From Terrirubrum flagellatum (GTDB lineage: Bacteria > Pseudomonadota > Alphaproteobacteria > Rhizobiales > Beijerinckiaceae): a DNA stretch of 64,000 nucleotides. The number at the start of each line of letters is the position of its first letter. Positions within the stretch are counted from its first letter, which is position 1. The stretch covers positions 4,092,001 to 4,156,000 of the forward strand of contig NZ_CP091851.1 of the NCBI RefSeq assembly GCF_022059845.1. Reading direction: 5' to 3'. Positions 43,470 to 53,761 of the stretch are shown piece after piece. The notes beneath the pieces were generated by a model. That model was not told the DNA's origin. It did no database searches and saw only the letters and a program-made list of their open reading frames with translations. The position numbers were made by a program, and so were the translations under genes.

Positions 43470-44317
43470 AGATGCTCTCCGCGAGTTCCATTCACCTTGA
43501 AAACGTCAGCGTACAATTCCCGCTCTATGGCGGCTCCGCGCGTTCGCTGCGCAATCGGCTCGTCAGCAGCGTCACGGGCGGACGCATCGGCTCGGACGCG
43601 CGATCCAGAATCTGTGTCGAAGCGCTCACCGGCATCAATATGCGTATTGAACATGGAGAGCGCGTTGCGCTGATCGGCCATAACGGCGCGGGCAAAACGA
43701 CGCTGCTTCGTGTTCTTGCAGGGATCTACGTCCCCCAAGGCGGCCGAATCGCAATCAAAGGCCGCATTGCGCCCTTGTTCGATATCGGGCTTGGCATGGA
43801 TGGCGAAGCAAGCGGCTATGACAATATCAGGCTGCGCGGCCTTAGTCTCGGGCTGTCACGCCGCGAGATTGAAAGCCGCATCGATGAGATCGCCGATTTC
43901 ACGGAGCTCGGCGCGTTTCTGGACATGCCGATCAGAACCTACTCCGCCGGCATGCAAATCCGGCTCGCTTTCGCAGTCTCGACAAGCGTGGAGCCCGATA
44001 TCCTCCTGCTCGATGAGGGGATCGGCGCTGTCGATTCAACGTTTCTCGAAAAGGCGAATGCGCGGCTGAAAAAGTTCGTCGATCGCGCCGGAATTCTCGT
44101 TCTCGCATCGCATGCCGACGGGCTTCTTTCCGAACTCTGCACCCGCGCCATCCGTCTCGAGCATGGTCGGCTCGTGGATGACGGGCCTCTCGCGCAGGTG
44201 ATGCGCCGCCATCGCGGCAGCGACTGGCCGGATGCCGAAACTAGAGATCGCCCCGTGCGAGACGTTGAAGATAAAGACCGTACTGGCTCTTCTCCAGTTC
44301 ATTACCGAGTCGCATAA
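43466..44317 (+). CDS. Polysaccharide ABC exporter ATP-binding protein (Wzt/KpsT-like)
   Basis: This is a 283-residue ATPase with Walker [17 protein letters not shown], the signature [16 protein letters not shown] typical of exporter ATPases of this class, and Walker [14 protein letters not shown]. It lacks the C-terminal carbohydrate-binding domain found in some Wzt proteins, so chain-length recognition would work without it. The final 25 codons ([15 protein letters not shown]...) run 77 bases into the convergent RmlA gene and look like an extension rather than a conserved end. The original stop may have been lost. Confidence 0.9.
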   Translation: MKMLSASSIHLENVSVQFPLYGGSARSLRNRLVSSVTGGRIGSDARSRICVEALTGINMRIEHGERVALIGHNGAGKTTLLRVLAGIYVPQGGRIAIKGRIAPLFDIGLGMDGEASGYDNIRLRGLSLGLSRREIESRIDEIADFTELGAFLDMPIRTYSAGMQIRLAFAVSTSVEPDILLLDEGIGAVDSTFLEKANARLKKFVDRAGILVLASHADGLLSELCTRAIRLEHGRLVDDGPLAQVMRRHRGSDWPDAETRDRPVRDVEDKDRTGSSPVHYRVA

Positions 44318-45113
44318 GTTGATCGGCGTCAATGAAGCCTTGCTTGAAAGCGATCTCTTCAGGGCAGGAGATCTTGAACCCCTGACGGCGCTCAAGCGTG
44401 CGCACAAACTCGGCAGCTTCGATCAACGAGTCCGGCGTGCCGGTGTCGAGCCAGGCGAAACCACGCCCCATGCTCTCGACTGTCAACGCGCCTTCTTCGA
44501 GATAGATGCGATTGAGATCTGTGATCTCAAGCTCTCCGCGACCGGACGGCCTCAGCGTCCGCGCAATTTGCGACGCCCGGCCGTCATAGAAGTAGAGACC
44601 AGTCACCGCCCAGTTGGATGCGGGCTTTGCGGGCTTTTCCTCAATCGCAATCGCCCTGCGATCGCGATCGAAACTGATGACGCCGTATCGTTCGGGGTCG
44701 TTGACATGATAAGCGAATACCGTGGCGCCGGAGCTGCGCCCCGCGGCGCTCGTCAAGAGCTCAGGCAAACCGTGTCCGTAGAAGAGGTTGTCGCCAAGAA
44801 TGAGCGCCGAGCTCTGGCTGGCCACGAACTCCTCTCCGATCAGATAGGCCTGTGCAAGGCCGTCGGGGCTCGGCTGTTCGGCATAGCTGAACTTGATTCC
44901 CCAGCGCTCGCCAGTTCCCAGAAGCGCGCGGAAGCGCGGCAAATCATGCGGCGTCGAGATGACCAAAATATCGCGCACGCCGGCCAGCATCAGCGTCGAA
45001 AGCGGGTAATAAATCATCGGCTTGTCATAGATCGGCAGCAATTGTTTCGACGCCGCCATCGTCATGGGATGGAGGCGCGTCCCGCTCCCGCCCGCCAGGA
45101 TGATGCCTTTCAT
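44241..45113 (-). CDS. rfbA: Glucose-1-phosphate thymidylyltransferase (RmlA), second copy
   Basis: This is a 290-residue RmlA with [48 protein letters not shown] and [13 protein letters not shown]. The length equals the usual family length. It is clearly paralogous to the copy at 36949 along its whole length but has many substitutions, so the two were not duplicated recently. It lies on the opposite strand to rfbC-B-D, 180 bases away, and converges with and overlaps the exporter ATPase. I chose the ATG that starts the conserved N-terminus. Confidence 0.94.
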   Translation of the reverse strand: MKGIILAGGSGTRLHPMTMAASKQLLPIYDKPMIYYPLSTLMLAGVRDILVISTPHDLPRFRALLGTGERWGIKFSYAEQPSPDGLAQAYLIGEEFVASQSSALILGDNLFYGHGLPELLTSAAGRSSGATVFAYHVNDPERYGVISFDRDRRAIAIEEKPAKPASNWAVTGLYFYDGRASQIARTLRPSGRGELEITDLNRIYLEEGALTVESMGRGFAWLDTGTPDSLIEAAEFVRTLERRQGFKISCPEEIAFKQGFIDADQLMRLGNELEKSQYGLYLQRLARGDL

Positions 45114-45293
45114 GCCCTTCGATCTCCCGAACCTTCTGGCAGCTATACAGCCGGGTTGCCGAGCGCAAGGCGCGCCCGGACTGCTTGCGGCCATATGACC
45201 GATATCGCACCCGACCAGTTACCCTGAGCCCGACCAGAAATTGCGTTTCCCGCCCGGTTCGCCCACAACCCGATGACACGATCAGATTGACCG

Positions 45294-45869
45294 ATGCTGG
45301 ACATTTCGCCGCTCCGCATTCCAGAGGTTCTGGAAATCAGGCCCCGCAAATTCGGGGACGAGCGCGGCTTTTTTTCGGAGACCTACAGCAGGGACCGCTT
45401 CGCGGCGAATGGAGTCCAACTCGATTGGATTCAGGACAATCAGTCCTATTCCCAGGAAGCCTTTACGCTTCGCGGACTGCATTTCCAGAAGCCGCCTTTC
45501 GCCCAGGACAAACTGGTGCGCGTGTTGCGCGGTCGCATCTGGGACGTGGCCGTCGATGTCAGACGAGGATCGCCGAATTTCGGTCAATGGGTGGCGCTCG
45601 AAGTTTCGGCGGAAGCGTTCAACCAGATCCTCGTACCAGTCGGCTTTGCGCATGGCTTCCTGACGCTCGAACCGGATACAGAAGTGCTTTACAAGGTCTC
45701 CGCATCCTACTCGCCAGCGCACGATTTCTCGATCCGCTACGACGATCCTGGCTTCAGCGTCGCGTGGCCGCTTGCCGGCCACGAACCAGTCCTCTCTGAC
45801 AAAGACGCCGCGGCGCCCCACTTCGCCGCAGCGGACAGTCCCTTCACATTCACAGGCGATCTGCGTTGA
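45294..45869 (+). CDS. rfbC: dTDP-4-dehydrorhamnose 3,5-epimerase
   Basis: This is a 191-residue cupin-fold epimerase. Conserved blocks are [35 protein letters not shown] with the catalytic His, [18 protein letters not shown] and [12 protein letters not shown]. It converts dTDP-4-keto-6-deoxyglucose to the rhamnose epimer. Its stop overlaps the rfbB start, so C-B-D form one translationally coupled unit. Confidence 0.96.
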   Translation: MLDISPLRIPEVLEIRPRKFGDERGFFSETYSRDRFAANGVQLDWIQDNQSYSQEAFTLRGLHFQKPPFAQDKLVRVLRGRIWDVAVDVRRGSPNFGQWVALEVSAEAFNQILVPVGFAHGFLTLEPDTEVLYKVSASYSPAHDFSIRYDDPGFSVAWPLAGHEPVLSDKDAAAPHFAAADSPFTFTGDLR

Positions 45870-46936
45870 AGATTCTGGTCACAGGAGGCGCGGGCTTTGT
45901 CGGCTCCGCCGTATGCCGCTATCTGATCGGGGAAACCGATCATTCCGTCGTCAATCTCGACAAGCTCACCTATGCCGCGACGCTAACTTCGCTCGCGCCG
46001 ATCGAAAGCGATCCGCGCTATCGCTTCGTGACGGGAGATATCCTTGATCGGAAACTCGTCCTCGACCTTCTGCGAACAGAGAAGATCGACGTCATCATGC
46101 ATCTGGCGGCCGAGAGTCATGTCGATCGGTCGATCGATGGCCCCGGAGACTTCATCCAGACGAATATCGTTGGAACTTATGAGCTGCTAGAAGCGGCGCG
46201 CGCCTATTGGGGCGAGCTTCCTGCCGCGCGCAAGGACGTGTTCCGTTTTCACCATATCTCGACCGACGAAGTGTATGGCGATCTGCCGCTCGAGGGCGGT
46301 TTCTTCACCGAGGACACGCCCTATGCGCCATCGTCGCCCTATTCAGCGTCGAAGGCCTCATCAGATCACCTCGCTATGGCGTGGCGTCATACCTATGAAT
46401 TGCCTGTGGTGCTCTCGAACTGCTCGAATAATTATGGGCCATTCCATTTCCCGGAGAAGCTGATCCCGCTGATGATTCTGAACGGGTTAGAGGGCAAGAA
46501 GCTGCCGGTCTACGGCAAGGGCGAGAATGTGCGCGATTGGCTCTATGTTGGCGATCATGCCCACGCGCTTGTTCTCGTCGCGACCAGAGGCGAGCCAGGG
46601 CGCTCCTACAATATTGGCGGGGGGAACGAGCGATCCAATCTCTCTGTGGTGCAGACGATCTGCGACACGCTCGATCGGCTTGCTCCAAGCAAGAGCGGCA
46701 AGAGGCGCGATCTGATCGAATTTGTTGCCGACCGCCCGGGCCACGATCTTCGTTACGCAATCGACGCCACGCGAATAGAGACCGAGCTCGGCTGGCGAGC
46801 GAGAGAAACATTCGATACCGGCCTCGAAAAAACTGTGCAATGGTATCTCAATAATGAGAGCTGGTGGCGGCCCATCCGCGAGAAACGCTATGCGGGCCAG
46901 CGCCTCGGCTTCGCCGGCGGCGGCCGATTGTCATGA
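45866..46936 (+). CDS. rfbB: dTDP-glucose 4,6-dehydratase
   Basis: This is a 356-residue short-chain dehydrogenase/reductase of the extended type. The NAD site is [18 protein letters not shown], followed by the catalytic Thr-Asp-Glu in [10 protein letters not shown] and Tyr-Lys in [31 protein letters not shown] and [17 protein letters not shown] are RmlB-specific. It makes dTDP-4-keto-6-deoxyglucose. The stop overlaps rfbD. Confidence 0.96.
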   Translation: MKILVTGGAGFVGSAVCRYLIGETDHSVVNLDKLTYAATLTSLAPIESDPRYRFVTGDILDRKLVLDLLRTEKIDVIMHLAAESHVDRSIDGPGDFIQTNIVGTYELLEAARAYWGELPAARKDVFRFHHISTDEVYGDLPLEGGFFTEDTPYAPSSPYSASKASSDHLAMAWRHTYELPVVLSNCSNNYGPFHFPEKLIPLMILNGLEGKKLPVYGKGENVRDWLYVGDHAHALVLVATRGEPGRSYNIGGGNERSNLSVVQTICDTLDRLAPSKSGKRRDLIEFVADRPGHDLRYAIDATRIETELGWRARETFDTGLEKTVQWYLNNESWWRPIREKRYAGQRLGFAGGGRLS

Positions 46937-47850
46937 AACTGCTGGTGACGGGGCGAAACGGACAGATCGCGCAATCGCTGGCGGCGCTCGACAGCGATGA
47001 TGTGAAGATCATTGCTCTCGGCAGGCCTGATCTCGACATTACTGACCGCGCCTCGATCGATCGCGCGATTGCAGTGTATCGGCCCGACTTGGTGGTGAAT
47101 GCGGCCGCCTATACAGCGGTCGACAAAGCAGAGAGCGATCAGGATGCGGCCTTCGCCGTCAACAGAGATGGCGCAGGTCACGTCGCAGCGGCGACCGCCG
47201 CGGCGGGCTTGCCCATCATCCATATCTCGACCGATTATGTATTCGCCGGAGATAAAAGCGAGCCGTACGTCGAGACCGACGCCACCGGCCCGCAAAACAT
47301 CTACGGACTTTCCAAGCTTGAAGGCGAGAAAGCGATCGCAGCAGCGAACCCGGCTCACGTCATTCTTCGCACCGCATGGGTCTATAGCCCTTATGGCTCA
47401 AATTTCCTGAAGACCATGCTGCGACTGGCGGCCGAGCGCGACGTTATCCGCGTCGTGGCCGATCAGCACGGAACGCCCACCTACGCTCCCGATATTGCGG
47501 AAGCTATTGTCGCTGTCGCAGAGCGAATCAAGGCGGACCCGAAAGGCGTGGCGTGGCGCGGTGTCTTTCATATGGTCGCCGAAGGCGAAACGACCTGGGC
47601 GGGTTTCGCAGAGGAGATATTCCGCCGGTCGGAGTCGCAAGGTGGGCCCTCGATTCGGATAGAATCGATCTCGGCAACAGAATATCCTTCGATTGCGCGC
47701 CGACCGATCAATTCGAGACTCTCCACGCGTTATTTTCGCAGAACATTCCAAACATCGCTTCGCAATTGGAGATTGGCGGTATCCGACTGCATCAAAGGTT
47801 TGTTCGCTACGCAGACTCAAAAATCACAGGCGAAAAGGAATACCCCCTGA
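46933..47850 (+). CDS. rfbD: dTDP-4-dehydrorhamnose reductase
   Basis: This is a 305-residue reductase with a Rossmann start [32 protein letters not shown], the catalytic [11 protein letters not shown] and [17 protein letters not shown] chose the ATG at 46933 because it overlaps the rfbB stop and gives the family N-terminus. It is the last step of dTDP-L-rhamnose synthesis. About 20 C-terminal residues after SDCIKG are poorly conserved, and base composition turns more A/T-rich from here on. Confidence 0.95.
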   Translation: MKLLVTGRNGQIAQSLAALDSDDVKIIALGRPDLDITDRASIDRAIAVYRPDLVVNAAAYTAVDKAESDQDAAFAVNRDGAGHVAAATAAAGLPIIHISTDYVFAGDKSEPYVETDATGPQNIYGLSKLEGEKAIAAANPAHVILRTAWVYSPYGSNFLKTMLRLAAERDVIRVVADQHGTPTYAPDIAEAIVAVAERIKADPKGVAWRGVFHMVAEGETTWAGFAEEIFRRSESQGGPSIRIESISATEYPSIARRPINSRLSTRYFRRTFQTSLRNWRLAVSDCIKGLFATQTQKSQAKRNTP

Positions 47851-47919
47851 AACTCGCCTCCTGAATCGACTTTGACCAACCGACGATCGCTTATAAAGAC
47901 ATGCTAGGAGAATCCAAAC

Positions 47920-47970
47920 TTGAAGATCGCAACGTTCACAATAAGCGCGGCGCTCGCTGCAACGAAGTGA
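47920..47970 (+). pseudogene. Possible truncated leader: 16-codon start of a signal peptide
   Basis: An AGGAG ribosome site at 47906-47910 precedes TTG and a short frame MKIATFTISAALAATK that then stops. It looks like the first half of a Sec signal peptide whose gene was lost. It could also be chance. No other gene is seen in the 220 bases between rfbD and the next start. Confidence 0.25.
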
Positions 47971-48070
47971 TCGAGTTCAGTAGGCAGGCGACCGAGCTGA
48001 TGTATTAGCGGGCTCGCCGGCGACGCACCGTCAGAGTGGACAGCTTAAACACATAGGCACTTATCGCCAG

Positions 48071-49654
48071 ATGCGAAATAGACAGACCATTATTCGAGTG
48101 ATCGTTGGCGGAGCTGGCGTCGCCGCCATTCTAATGCCGATTCTACGTTACTGGGCGCTCAATTCTTCCTATTATGACCTAGGCCAATATGCGACGAATT
48201 ACGCGATTGCCGCAATCGACGGGCTCTGGGGCATTTCATTTCGTTCGCATGCGCATCCCGTGATGCTTATATTTTCCCCTTTTGTCAGAGCTGCGCCTTT
48301 CGTCGAAACATTGCTACTTGAACAGTCACTTCTGCTTTTGGCCGGCGTCTACGCTTTCGGATGCTTGTGGAGGAACCTCGGAGCGGGCGCGCCCGAAGTG
48401 GGGGCACTGCTAGCTATTTGCAGCCTCGCATTTTGGTCGGCCGCAATTTTCGACTATCACTTCGAACATTTATTACTTCTGGCCTACGTTATTTTTTTCC
48501 TGCGGTTGGAGTGCGCTGGAAAATTTGTCGATTTTGAGCTATTCGCGATCGCGATGGTCATCGCGGCGATTAAAGAAAGTTTGGCGCTCACATCCGCTGG
48601 ACTCGGTATTTATTTGATCCTTGCCAACCGCCGCCCGATTGCCGGCACCGCGATTCTTGTTGGCGCATCTGTGTATTTTGTTGCTGTCACCTCAGCAATT
48701 ATTCCGTTCTTCTCCGACGGACGGCAATCAGGAGATCTCTGGCGCGAGGCATTTTCGTATCTCGGCGATACCCCCCGCGCAATGATTTACAATATAGTCT
48801 TTCACCCTTCCCTACTGGCCGAAGCGAAAATCCTGACGCCGCGTAAACTCGTGTATCTTAGCGCAATCTTCTTGCCATTTCTGCCTGCCCTACTGCGCGC
48901 GCCATTGCTGGCTCTGCCCGCACTACCTCACGTCGCGATTGCGCTATTGTCGCGCAACGCCAACCACACCTATCTAGCCCACCACTATACGATTCCCGTC
49001 CTCGTCCCTTTTCTTGTCGTTGCAGCTTATGCAATTGCTGGCCGCAGGGACTGGCTTATTTTGAGCTTTCAATCGTCCGAAAGCGCTGACTCAGGGGCCC
49101 ACAGCTTTGCCGCGCGCACCGCCTTCATTGGGTCGTACATAACGCTGGTATTATTTGGCCTGTCTCCAGTCTCGCGCTTATTCTTCAGCCCATCAGCGTC
49201 ATCATATAATTTCGCGGCCTACATTCCGAGCGAGCGGAGCGCGAGATTGCGAGCTTTGATCGCTACGCATACGCCGACAGATCGCCGGATTGTCGTCTCC
49301 ATGCAAAATAACGTTCACGATGGCAGGCTGTCGCTGCGAACCAACGCCCTCGCGTTTCCTGACGGTGTATTCGAACCCGTTCACGTCATATGCCAGCCGC
49401 CGTCCGAATCGGGTGTAACGCTTTCGGATTCAAACTGCTCGCAACCGCATAAGCAAGGCGCCGTGCTTGCCGACTTCGTCGTGCTGGATTTGAAGCGGCC
49501 CTGGTTCGTCAACGATCAACTCATCGCCGCGACAGACCCTGAAAGCGATCGTGCTCGCGCAAAATTCGAAGCGCTTGTCACCCGATTGCAAACTGATTTC
49601 ACTCTTGTCGTCGAGAACGATGGATTCCAGATATGGCGACGACGATCGCACTAA
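48071..49654 (+). CDS. DUF2079 family polytopic membrane protein
   Basis: This is a 527-residue membrane protein with about ten hydrophobic segments in the first 370 residues and a soluble C-terminal domain of about 150 residues. Blocks YDLGQYATNYAIAAI, SHAHPVMLIFSP, IFDYHFEHLLLLAYV and IAAIKESLALTSAGLGIYL match DUF2079, a family of GT-C-like membrane proteins of unknown function. It lies in a more A/T-rich stretch than the flanking genes, with codon use unlike the region upstream, suggesting acquisition. A role in glycan assembly is an inference from the locus. Confidence 0.75.
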   Translation: MRNRQTIIRVIVGGAGVAAILMPILRYWALNSSYYDLGQYATNYAIAAIDGLWGISFRSHAHPVMLIFSPFVRAAPFVETLLLEQSLLLLAGVYAFGCLWRNLGAGAPEVGALLAICSLAFWSAAIFDYHFEHLLLLAYVIFFLRLECAGKFVDFELFAIAMVIAAIKESLALTSAGLGIYLILANRRPIAGTAILVGASVYFVAVTSAIIPFFSDGRQSGDLWREAFSYLGDTPRAMIYNIVFHPSLLAEAKILTPRKLVYLSAIFLPFLPALLRAPLLALPALPHVAIALLSRNANHTYLAHHYTIPVLVPFLVVAAYAIAGRRDWLILSFQSSESADSGAHSFAARTAFIGSYITLVLFGLSPVSRLFFSPSASSYNFAAYIPSERSARLRALIATHTPTDRRIVVSMQNNVHDGRLSLRTNALAFPDGVFEPVHVICQPPSESGVTLSDSNCSQPHKQGAVLADFVVLDLKRPWFVNDQLIAATDPESDRARAKFEALVTRLQTDFTLVVENDGFQIWRRRSH

Positions 49655-49672
49655 GCAATGTATGGATTGAAC

Positions 49673-50338
49673 ATGAAGCAGCGCACAATTATTTTTGACC
49701 TTGACGGCACGTTAGTTGATACGGCCCCCGACCTGATTGTCGCCATTAACAAAACATTGGTCGCTGCTGGACACCGGGAGATCACTCCTTCAGTTTTACG
49801 GCCCGCCATGAGCTTCGGCGCGCGCAGGATGGTCGAAGTTGGGCTCGCGTGGCAAGGCGTCTCGGTCGACTCCGGCATTGTAGATTCCTTGACGAGCGCC
49901 CTCTTGGCCCACTACGCGGACAACGTTGCGGTCGAAAGTCAGCCTTATCCATACGTCCGAGAGGTCCTCGTTGAGCTTAGCGAGCGTGACGCGATTCTTT
50001 GCGTTTGCACGAACAAAATGGAAAGCCTGTCACGTCAGCTCCTCGCCGCGTTGCACCTTGAGCATCACTTCAAGGCAATCTGCGGGCGTGACAGTCTATT
50101 GGTTTCAAAGCCACACCCGGGACATTTGATTGGAACGGTGGAGCGCGCGGGCGGCATTCTCCAACGCTCCATTATGATCGGTGACAGCGAAGTCGACATC
50201 GCCACAGCAAAGGCAGCTTGCGTACCCGTTGTAGCAATCGAGCATGGCTACTCAGACAAACCGCTAGCTCAGCTGCTTCCTGACGCGCTGATCTCAGACT
50301 TCAGTCAGCTTCTTGCTGCAATCGATGCAATAGGCTGA
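49673..50338 (+). CDS. HAD hydrolase, phosphoglycolate phosphatase-like
   Basis: This is a 221-residue HAD-superfamily phosphatase. Motif I is IIFDLDGTLVDTAPDL, motif II CVCTNKMESL, motif III the Lys in SKPHPGHLIG, and motif IV MIGDSEVDIATAKAACVP. The cap is helical, as in the Gph/PGP group. An in-frame ATG five codons upstream is an alternative start. It begins 18 bases after the DUF2079 gene. A sugar-phosphate substrate for the glycan pathway is equally possible, so I give no symbol. Confidence 0.85.
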   Translation: MKQRTIIFDLDGTLVDTAPDLIVAINKTLVAAGHREITPSVLRPAMSFGARRMVEVGLAWQGVSVDSGIVDSLTSALLAHYADNVAVESQPYPYVREVLVELSERDAILCVCTNKMESLSRQLLAALHLEHHFKAICGRDSLLVSKPHPGHLIGTVERAGGILQRSIMIGDSEVDIATAKAACVPVVAIEHGYSDKPLAQLLPDALISDFSQLLAAIDAIG

Positions 50339-50735
50339 CATCTCACCCGTGCGGCCCTCTATAACGGCTATCGCTCCACGTTCTAACGATGATCAACACC
50401 GGTCGACGCCATTTACTGTTTTCATCAAGCTGGAGACTTCTTCAGCGCGCTGGCTATGCTTGGGGGCCTAGCTCCGCTCAATCGGAATAGCGTCAAACTC
50501 AACTTCAGCGCAATGGCCAACGCGACATCAATACCCTTGACTTGTCACGCGTATTACCTGCATGCCCTTCCGGACACGGAAAGTCTCCACTCCAAGTAGG
50601 GATTACCGAAATGCGGCGTAACATCAAGACGGCAAGCGCAACAACGTCTAAATATGTGATGTTTAACGCCTCAGAGATCGATTGCCATCTCCGGAGCAGT
50701 TTCGAGGGGCAATACAGCTTGCAGGGGACGTTTGC
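50339..50735. other. Intergenic stretch without recognised gene
   Basis: About 400 bases between the HAD gene and the large membrane-protein gene. Only short open frames with no conserved-looking content are seen, and no hairpin or operator stands out. Confidence 0.5.
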
Positions 50736-53342
50736 GTGACTGCTGGTCAAATTGCGGTCGAGTGGTATTCCGCCGGTCGGTTGGTGTGGCGCAAGCTGCT
50801 CGATCGCCTGGTCCAAGCACCCTCTAATGGCGTCACACTTTTTTTTCTAGCGCTCTCAGCATTATTTTCGATATTCTCTTTTATTCTTTGGCGCAACGCC
50901 CTGAGCGATCTGGCTGCAGTCTCGGCGTCGGATGGCAGAGTTGAGAGGCTAAAATATTTCTATTGGATAAATAGCTATTATTTTCCGAGTCATAAATTCA
51001 CAATCGTCGCATTCGCTATTGCGAGTGCGACGCTCGGCTTAGCAGTTTTTGCAAGCGCTTTTCTGAAGTCAAAAATAGCGCGCTACGGCGACAGCTTCAA
51101 GCGAAGCTTTGCGAAATTCTCTATTTCCTTGTTAGCGCTGAATGTCGCCTACGCGCTCCTCGTCTTGCTTAAGTTCAGACCGTCCCCTGTGAACTTGGCG
51201 CTGCTGCAGATTTGCGTCATGGTCGCGGTAGCATTTCCACTGATCCAGCGTGAGAGTATTCGCGTACACGTCCGCGAGCGAACACTCGCAAAAATACTGT
51301 TTGGCGTATCCGGAGTCCAATTTATTGGCATATGTGCGTTTTTCGCCTTCGGAATGATGCCTATCGTATCGGACTACTTGCAGCTTCCATCGTCACTGTA
51401 TGTTCAAAAACAAAAAGGCGCCGACAAGGAGCTAGTAGATTCAATTTCCTTTATCAATGACAATTTGCTCTGGGGCAATCATCACCTGCCCGACCCGCGC
51501 AAGAATCCGAATTCGGATCCAGATTGCCTTCCAGGAAATTACCTCAGTCTTCCGCAGACCGCTCCACTCAAGAACTTCGTTCTTGAAAACCATTATACCT
51601 TTTATCTCCACCATCCCCAAGGAACGCTTTGCTTCGTGGGTCGTCTGTCGCCCCAGAACATCAAAGATCTCAGCGACCTATTTCCCGATCACGCAAATCA
51701 CATCAACGAAGTCGCAGCGCAGAACGCAACAGTCTGGCGTAACTACTATGCCCAGCCGTTAACCCCCGCCGCCGAGGATTTTTCCAGGCGCGAGCGCGTG
51801 CACTTCGTAAATTTCATTCACGACCTGGAGCAAGTCTTTCATCATCATTTTCAATTTTTGAATCCTATGAAGGAATTCTACCTTGGCCGGAAGATAAGCG
51901 AGATAAATTCGCCATACGGCCTTGCCTATGTTCCTATGACATATTTGGCCAGCATTGGAGGGAAGCTAACGTTCAACAGCTATGTATTTGTGTCATTCGC
52001 TTTCTATGCGGCCTATTTCGCGCTGTGGGTCGCGACCGTCCATTACCTCTACAGAGACTGGACCTCCACGGCGTTTGTGTCAGCTGTCTACGTCGGCTGC
52101 TTCGTGGGCTTGGGGCTGACAACGTTGTCATCGGGGCTTGGTTATGGGCCCATGCGGCATGGGTTGGATATTCTCGCCTTCCTTTGCCTCGCGTTGTATT
52201 TTAGGAGAAGCAATCCTCCACTGTTGCTATTGGCTGCTGCTCTTGCGCTTGCCAACGTCTTTGCAGATCGATTCCTGGGAGCTTTCTGCCCCTTGGCGCT
52301 GGCTTGCACACTCGTCTTGCGCGGAGCGATGCACGCGGGGCGAAGGCCCATTTTCGAGATGGCATTGGGCGTCGTCGTAGCGATTGCGATTGCATTCGAA
52401 TTTGTCTTTGTGGGCGCGATCATCGCGCCCAATCCGTATGCCGCTCAATTTTTTGACGGCGTCTGGGGATTTCCAATATCCGCCGTTAGCGTGGCGACAA
52501 GCATCCTCTTTGTGAGCCTTGGGCTGGGAGTGTCACTTCGGTCGATTTTTGTTGCTCCCGCAGACCGCAAGTGGTTGGCAATATATTTGTTTGTTCTCGT
52601 TTTGCTGTTCACGCTTTACTGGCTCATTTTGCCGAATTATGGCCATCTCTATAAAGTTATTTCCGTCGCCGCGCTCGCCATCGCTGTCCTGTGGCGTGAA
52701 TGTATTTCTGAAGCCATCGCCTCGTTGAAAGTTAAACGAGCTGTCGCGTTCTCGCTTCTTGCTCTGGGCGCCTTTTGGTACGTGAATGGAAGTCGGTTTT
52801 TCGCATCCACCACGTTGGAGACAGCATATCATCTACGCGCGAGTCGTCTCTTCCAATGGAATTTCGACGCGATAAAGGTGAGCTCAACAATAGAGCCGAG
52901 CATGTTGACGGAAGCGACGCAGCTCATCGAAACGTATAGTCAGGATTCCAAATATGTTTCGATCTTGTCTGAGTTTGATAACCTGCTGCTGTTCCTTGCG
53001 GGCCGTGTTAGCGAAATGCCGCACTTCGAAGTGCCAACTTTCCTGAACGGACCCGACCACTTGGCCAAAGTCGTCGAGGACATTAAAGTCAGAAAACCGC
53101 GCTATATTTTTGTTGATAGCTGCATACAGTGCAGTGCCGTTCCTTATCGACTGACTCGCATCGTTCCGTTTCTTCATCCGAGTTACCTAGAGCGCACTGT
53201 TGAAAAGGTCGACCGACTTCAGCAATTACGATCGGCATTTGCCGCAATCGAGAATGAATATGAGCCGGTGCCACAGGCTCAGGGAAGAATAATTAGCGTT
53301 TATCGCCGGATCGACAAAGTTGCGAGCGATCGCAAACCTTGA
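50736..53342 (+). CDS. Large polytopic membrane protein of unknown function (GT-C-like layout)
   Basis: I do not recognise this 868-residue protein. Hydrophobic segments lie at the N-terminus (VTLFFLALSALFSIFSFILW), in four more helices up to about residue 220, then in a second cluster from about residue 420 to 700 (for example FVSFAFYAAYFALWVATVHY and LAIYLFVLVLLFTLYWLILP). A hydrophilic loop of about 170 residues between them contains aromatic/His-rich HFVNFIHDLEQVFHHHFQFL. The C-terminal 150 residues are soluble. The layout resembles GT-C membrane glycosyltransferases or polymerases, but no motif proves it. The start is GTG at 50736, preceded by AGGGGAC, with upstream alternatives. The gene is A/T-rich relative to the rest of the window. 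Confidence 0.6.
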   Translation: MTAGQIAVEWYSAGRLVWRKLLDRLVQAPSNGVTLFFLALSALFSIFSFILWRNALSDLAAVSASDGRVERLKYFYWINSYYFPSHKFTIVAFAIASATLGLAVFASAFLKSKIARYGDSFKRSFAKFSISLLALNVAYALLVLLKFRPSPVNLALLQICVMVAVAFPLIQRESIRVHVRERTLAKILFGVSGVQFIGICAFFAFGMMPIVSDYLQLPSSLYVQKQKGADKELVDSISFINDNLLWGNHHLPDPRKNPNSDPDCLPGNYLSLPQTAPLKNFVLENHYTFYLHHPQGTLCFVGRLSPQNIKDLSDLFPDHANHINEVAAQNATVWRNYYAQPLTPAAEDFSRRERVHFVNFIHDLEQVFHHHFQFLNPMKEFYLGRKISEINSPYGLAYVPMTYLASIGGKLTFNSYVFVSFAFYAAYFALWVATVHYLYRDWTSTAFVSAVYVGCFVGLGLTTLSSGLGYGPMRHGLDILAFLCLALYFRRSNPPLLLLAAALALANVFADRFLGAFCPLALACTLVLRGAMHAGRRPIFEMALGVVVAIAIAFEFVFVGAIIAPNPYAAQFFDGVWGFPISAVSVATSILFVSLGLGVSLRSIFVAPADRKWLAIYLFVLVLLFTLYWLILPNYGHLYKVISVAALAIAVLWRECISEAIASLKVKRAVAFSLLALGAFWYVNGSRFFASTTLETAYHLRASRLFQWNFDAIKVSSTIEPSMLTEATQLIETYSQDSKYVSILSEFDNLLLFLAGRVSEMPHFEVPTFLNGPDHLAKVVEDIKVRKPRYIFVDSCIQCSAVPYRLTRIVPFLHPSYLERTVEKVDRLQQLRSAFAAIENEYEPVPQAQGRIISVYRRIDKVASDRKP

Positions 53343-53509
53343 TCGTGCGTTTCTTGACGGCAAGGTCAGCGCTATTGACGCGATTTGATGCAAAACGAGC
53401 TATTGACCGCTTGGCGGCGATTGCCGCTGTGGAGTTACAGCGAGCGGTTTCGGTCCGGCCTGATGCAACAAGCTCCGGCTGAGCTAATGAACGCGCATGA
53501 CATAAGATG

Positions 53510-53707
53510 TGCGCCCGAATTTCCCGCCGGTCATAAGTAAGGTCCGGCTTCGGCTTGGCTCTCTGGGGAAAGCAGGCTCGCAAACACCAACATCGCAAGA
53601 CCGTCGAGGCTCGAATGGAGCCTCGCGGCCTTATAATCGATCCGCTATGCTTGACGATACTGTGCGCTTTCGACGGAAATCGAAACACGTGCTCATTCGG
53701 GTATTCG
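53510..53707 (-). mobile_element. Remnant of an IS3-family element, distal end (orfB C-terminus)
   Basis: The minus strand here continues an IS3-type orfB that starts at the right side of the IS66 insertion. After removing the IS66 element, the frame reads RLRDEY then PNEHVFRFPSKAHSIV. After a frameshift it continues RIDYKAARLHSSLDGL, the conserved end of IS3 transposases. A stop follows at about 53533. The terminal repeat at this end was not found. Confidence 0.72.
53700..53707. repeat. 8-base target duplication, left copy (GGTATTCG)
   Basis: Identical to the sequence at 56859-56866 on the other side of the IS66 element. Eight-base duplications are the rule for the IS66 family. Confidence 0.9.
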
Positions 53708-53761
53708 GTATTCATCCGACTAAGACCGCGGCTGTTTGAGTCCTTTGGTGAGGGCGGTGGT

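Noticed and set aside
50542-50735. Short open frames upstream of the large membrane protein
   Set aside because: No recognisable content, and one of them overlaps the start of the membrane-protein gene.
53343-53509. Coding remnant downstream of the large membrane protein
   Set aside because: Frames are short in all directions and nothing matches a family. The IS3 remnant could only be traced from about 53533 upward.
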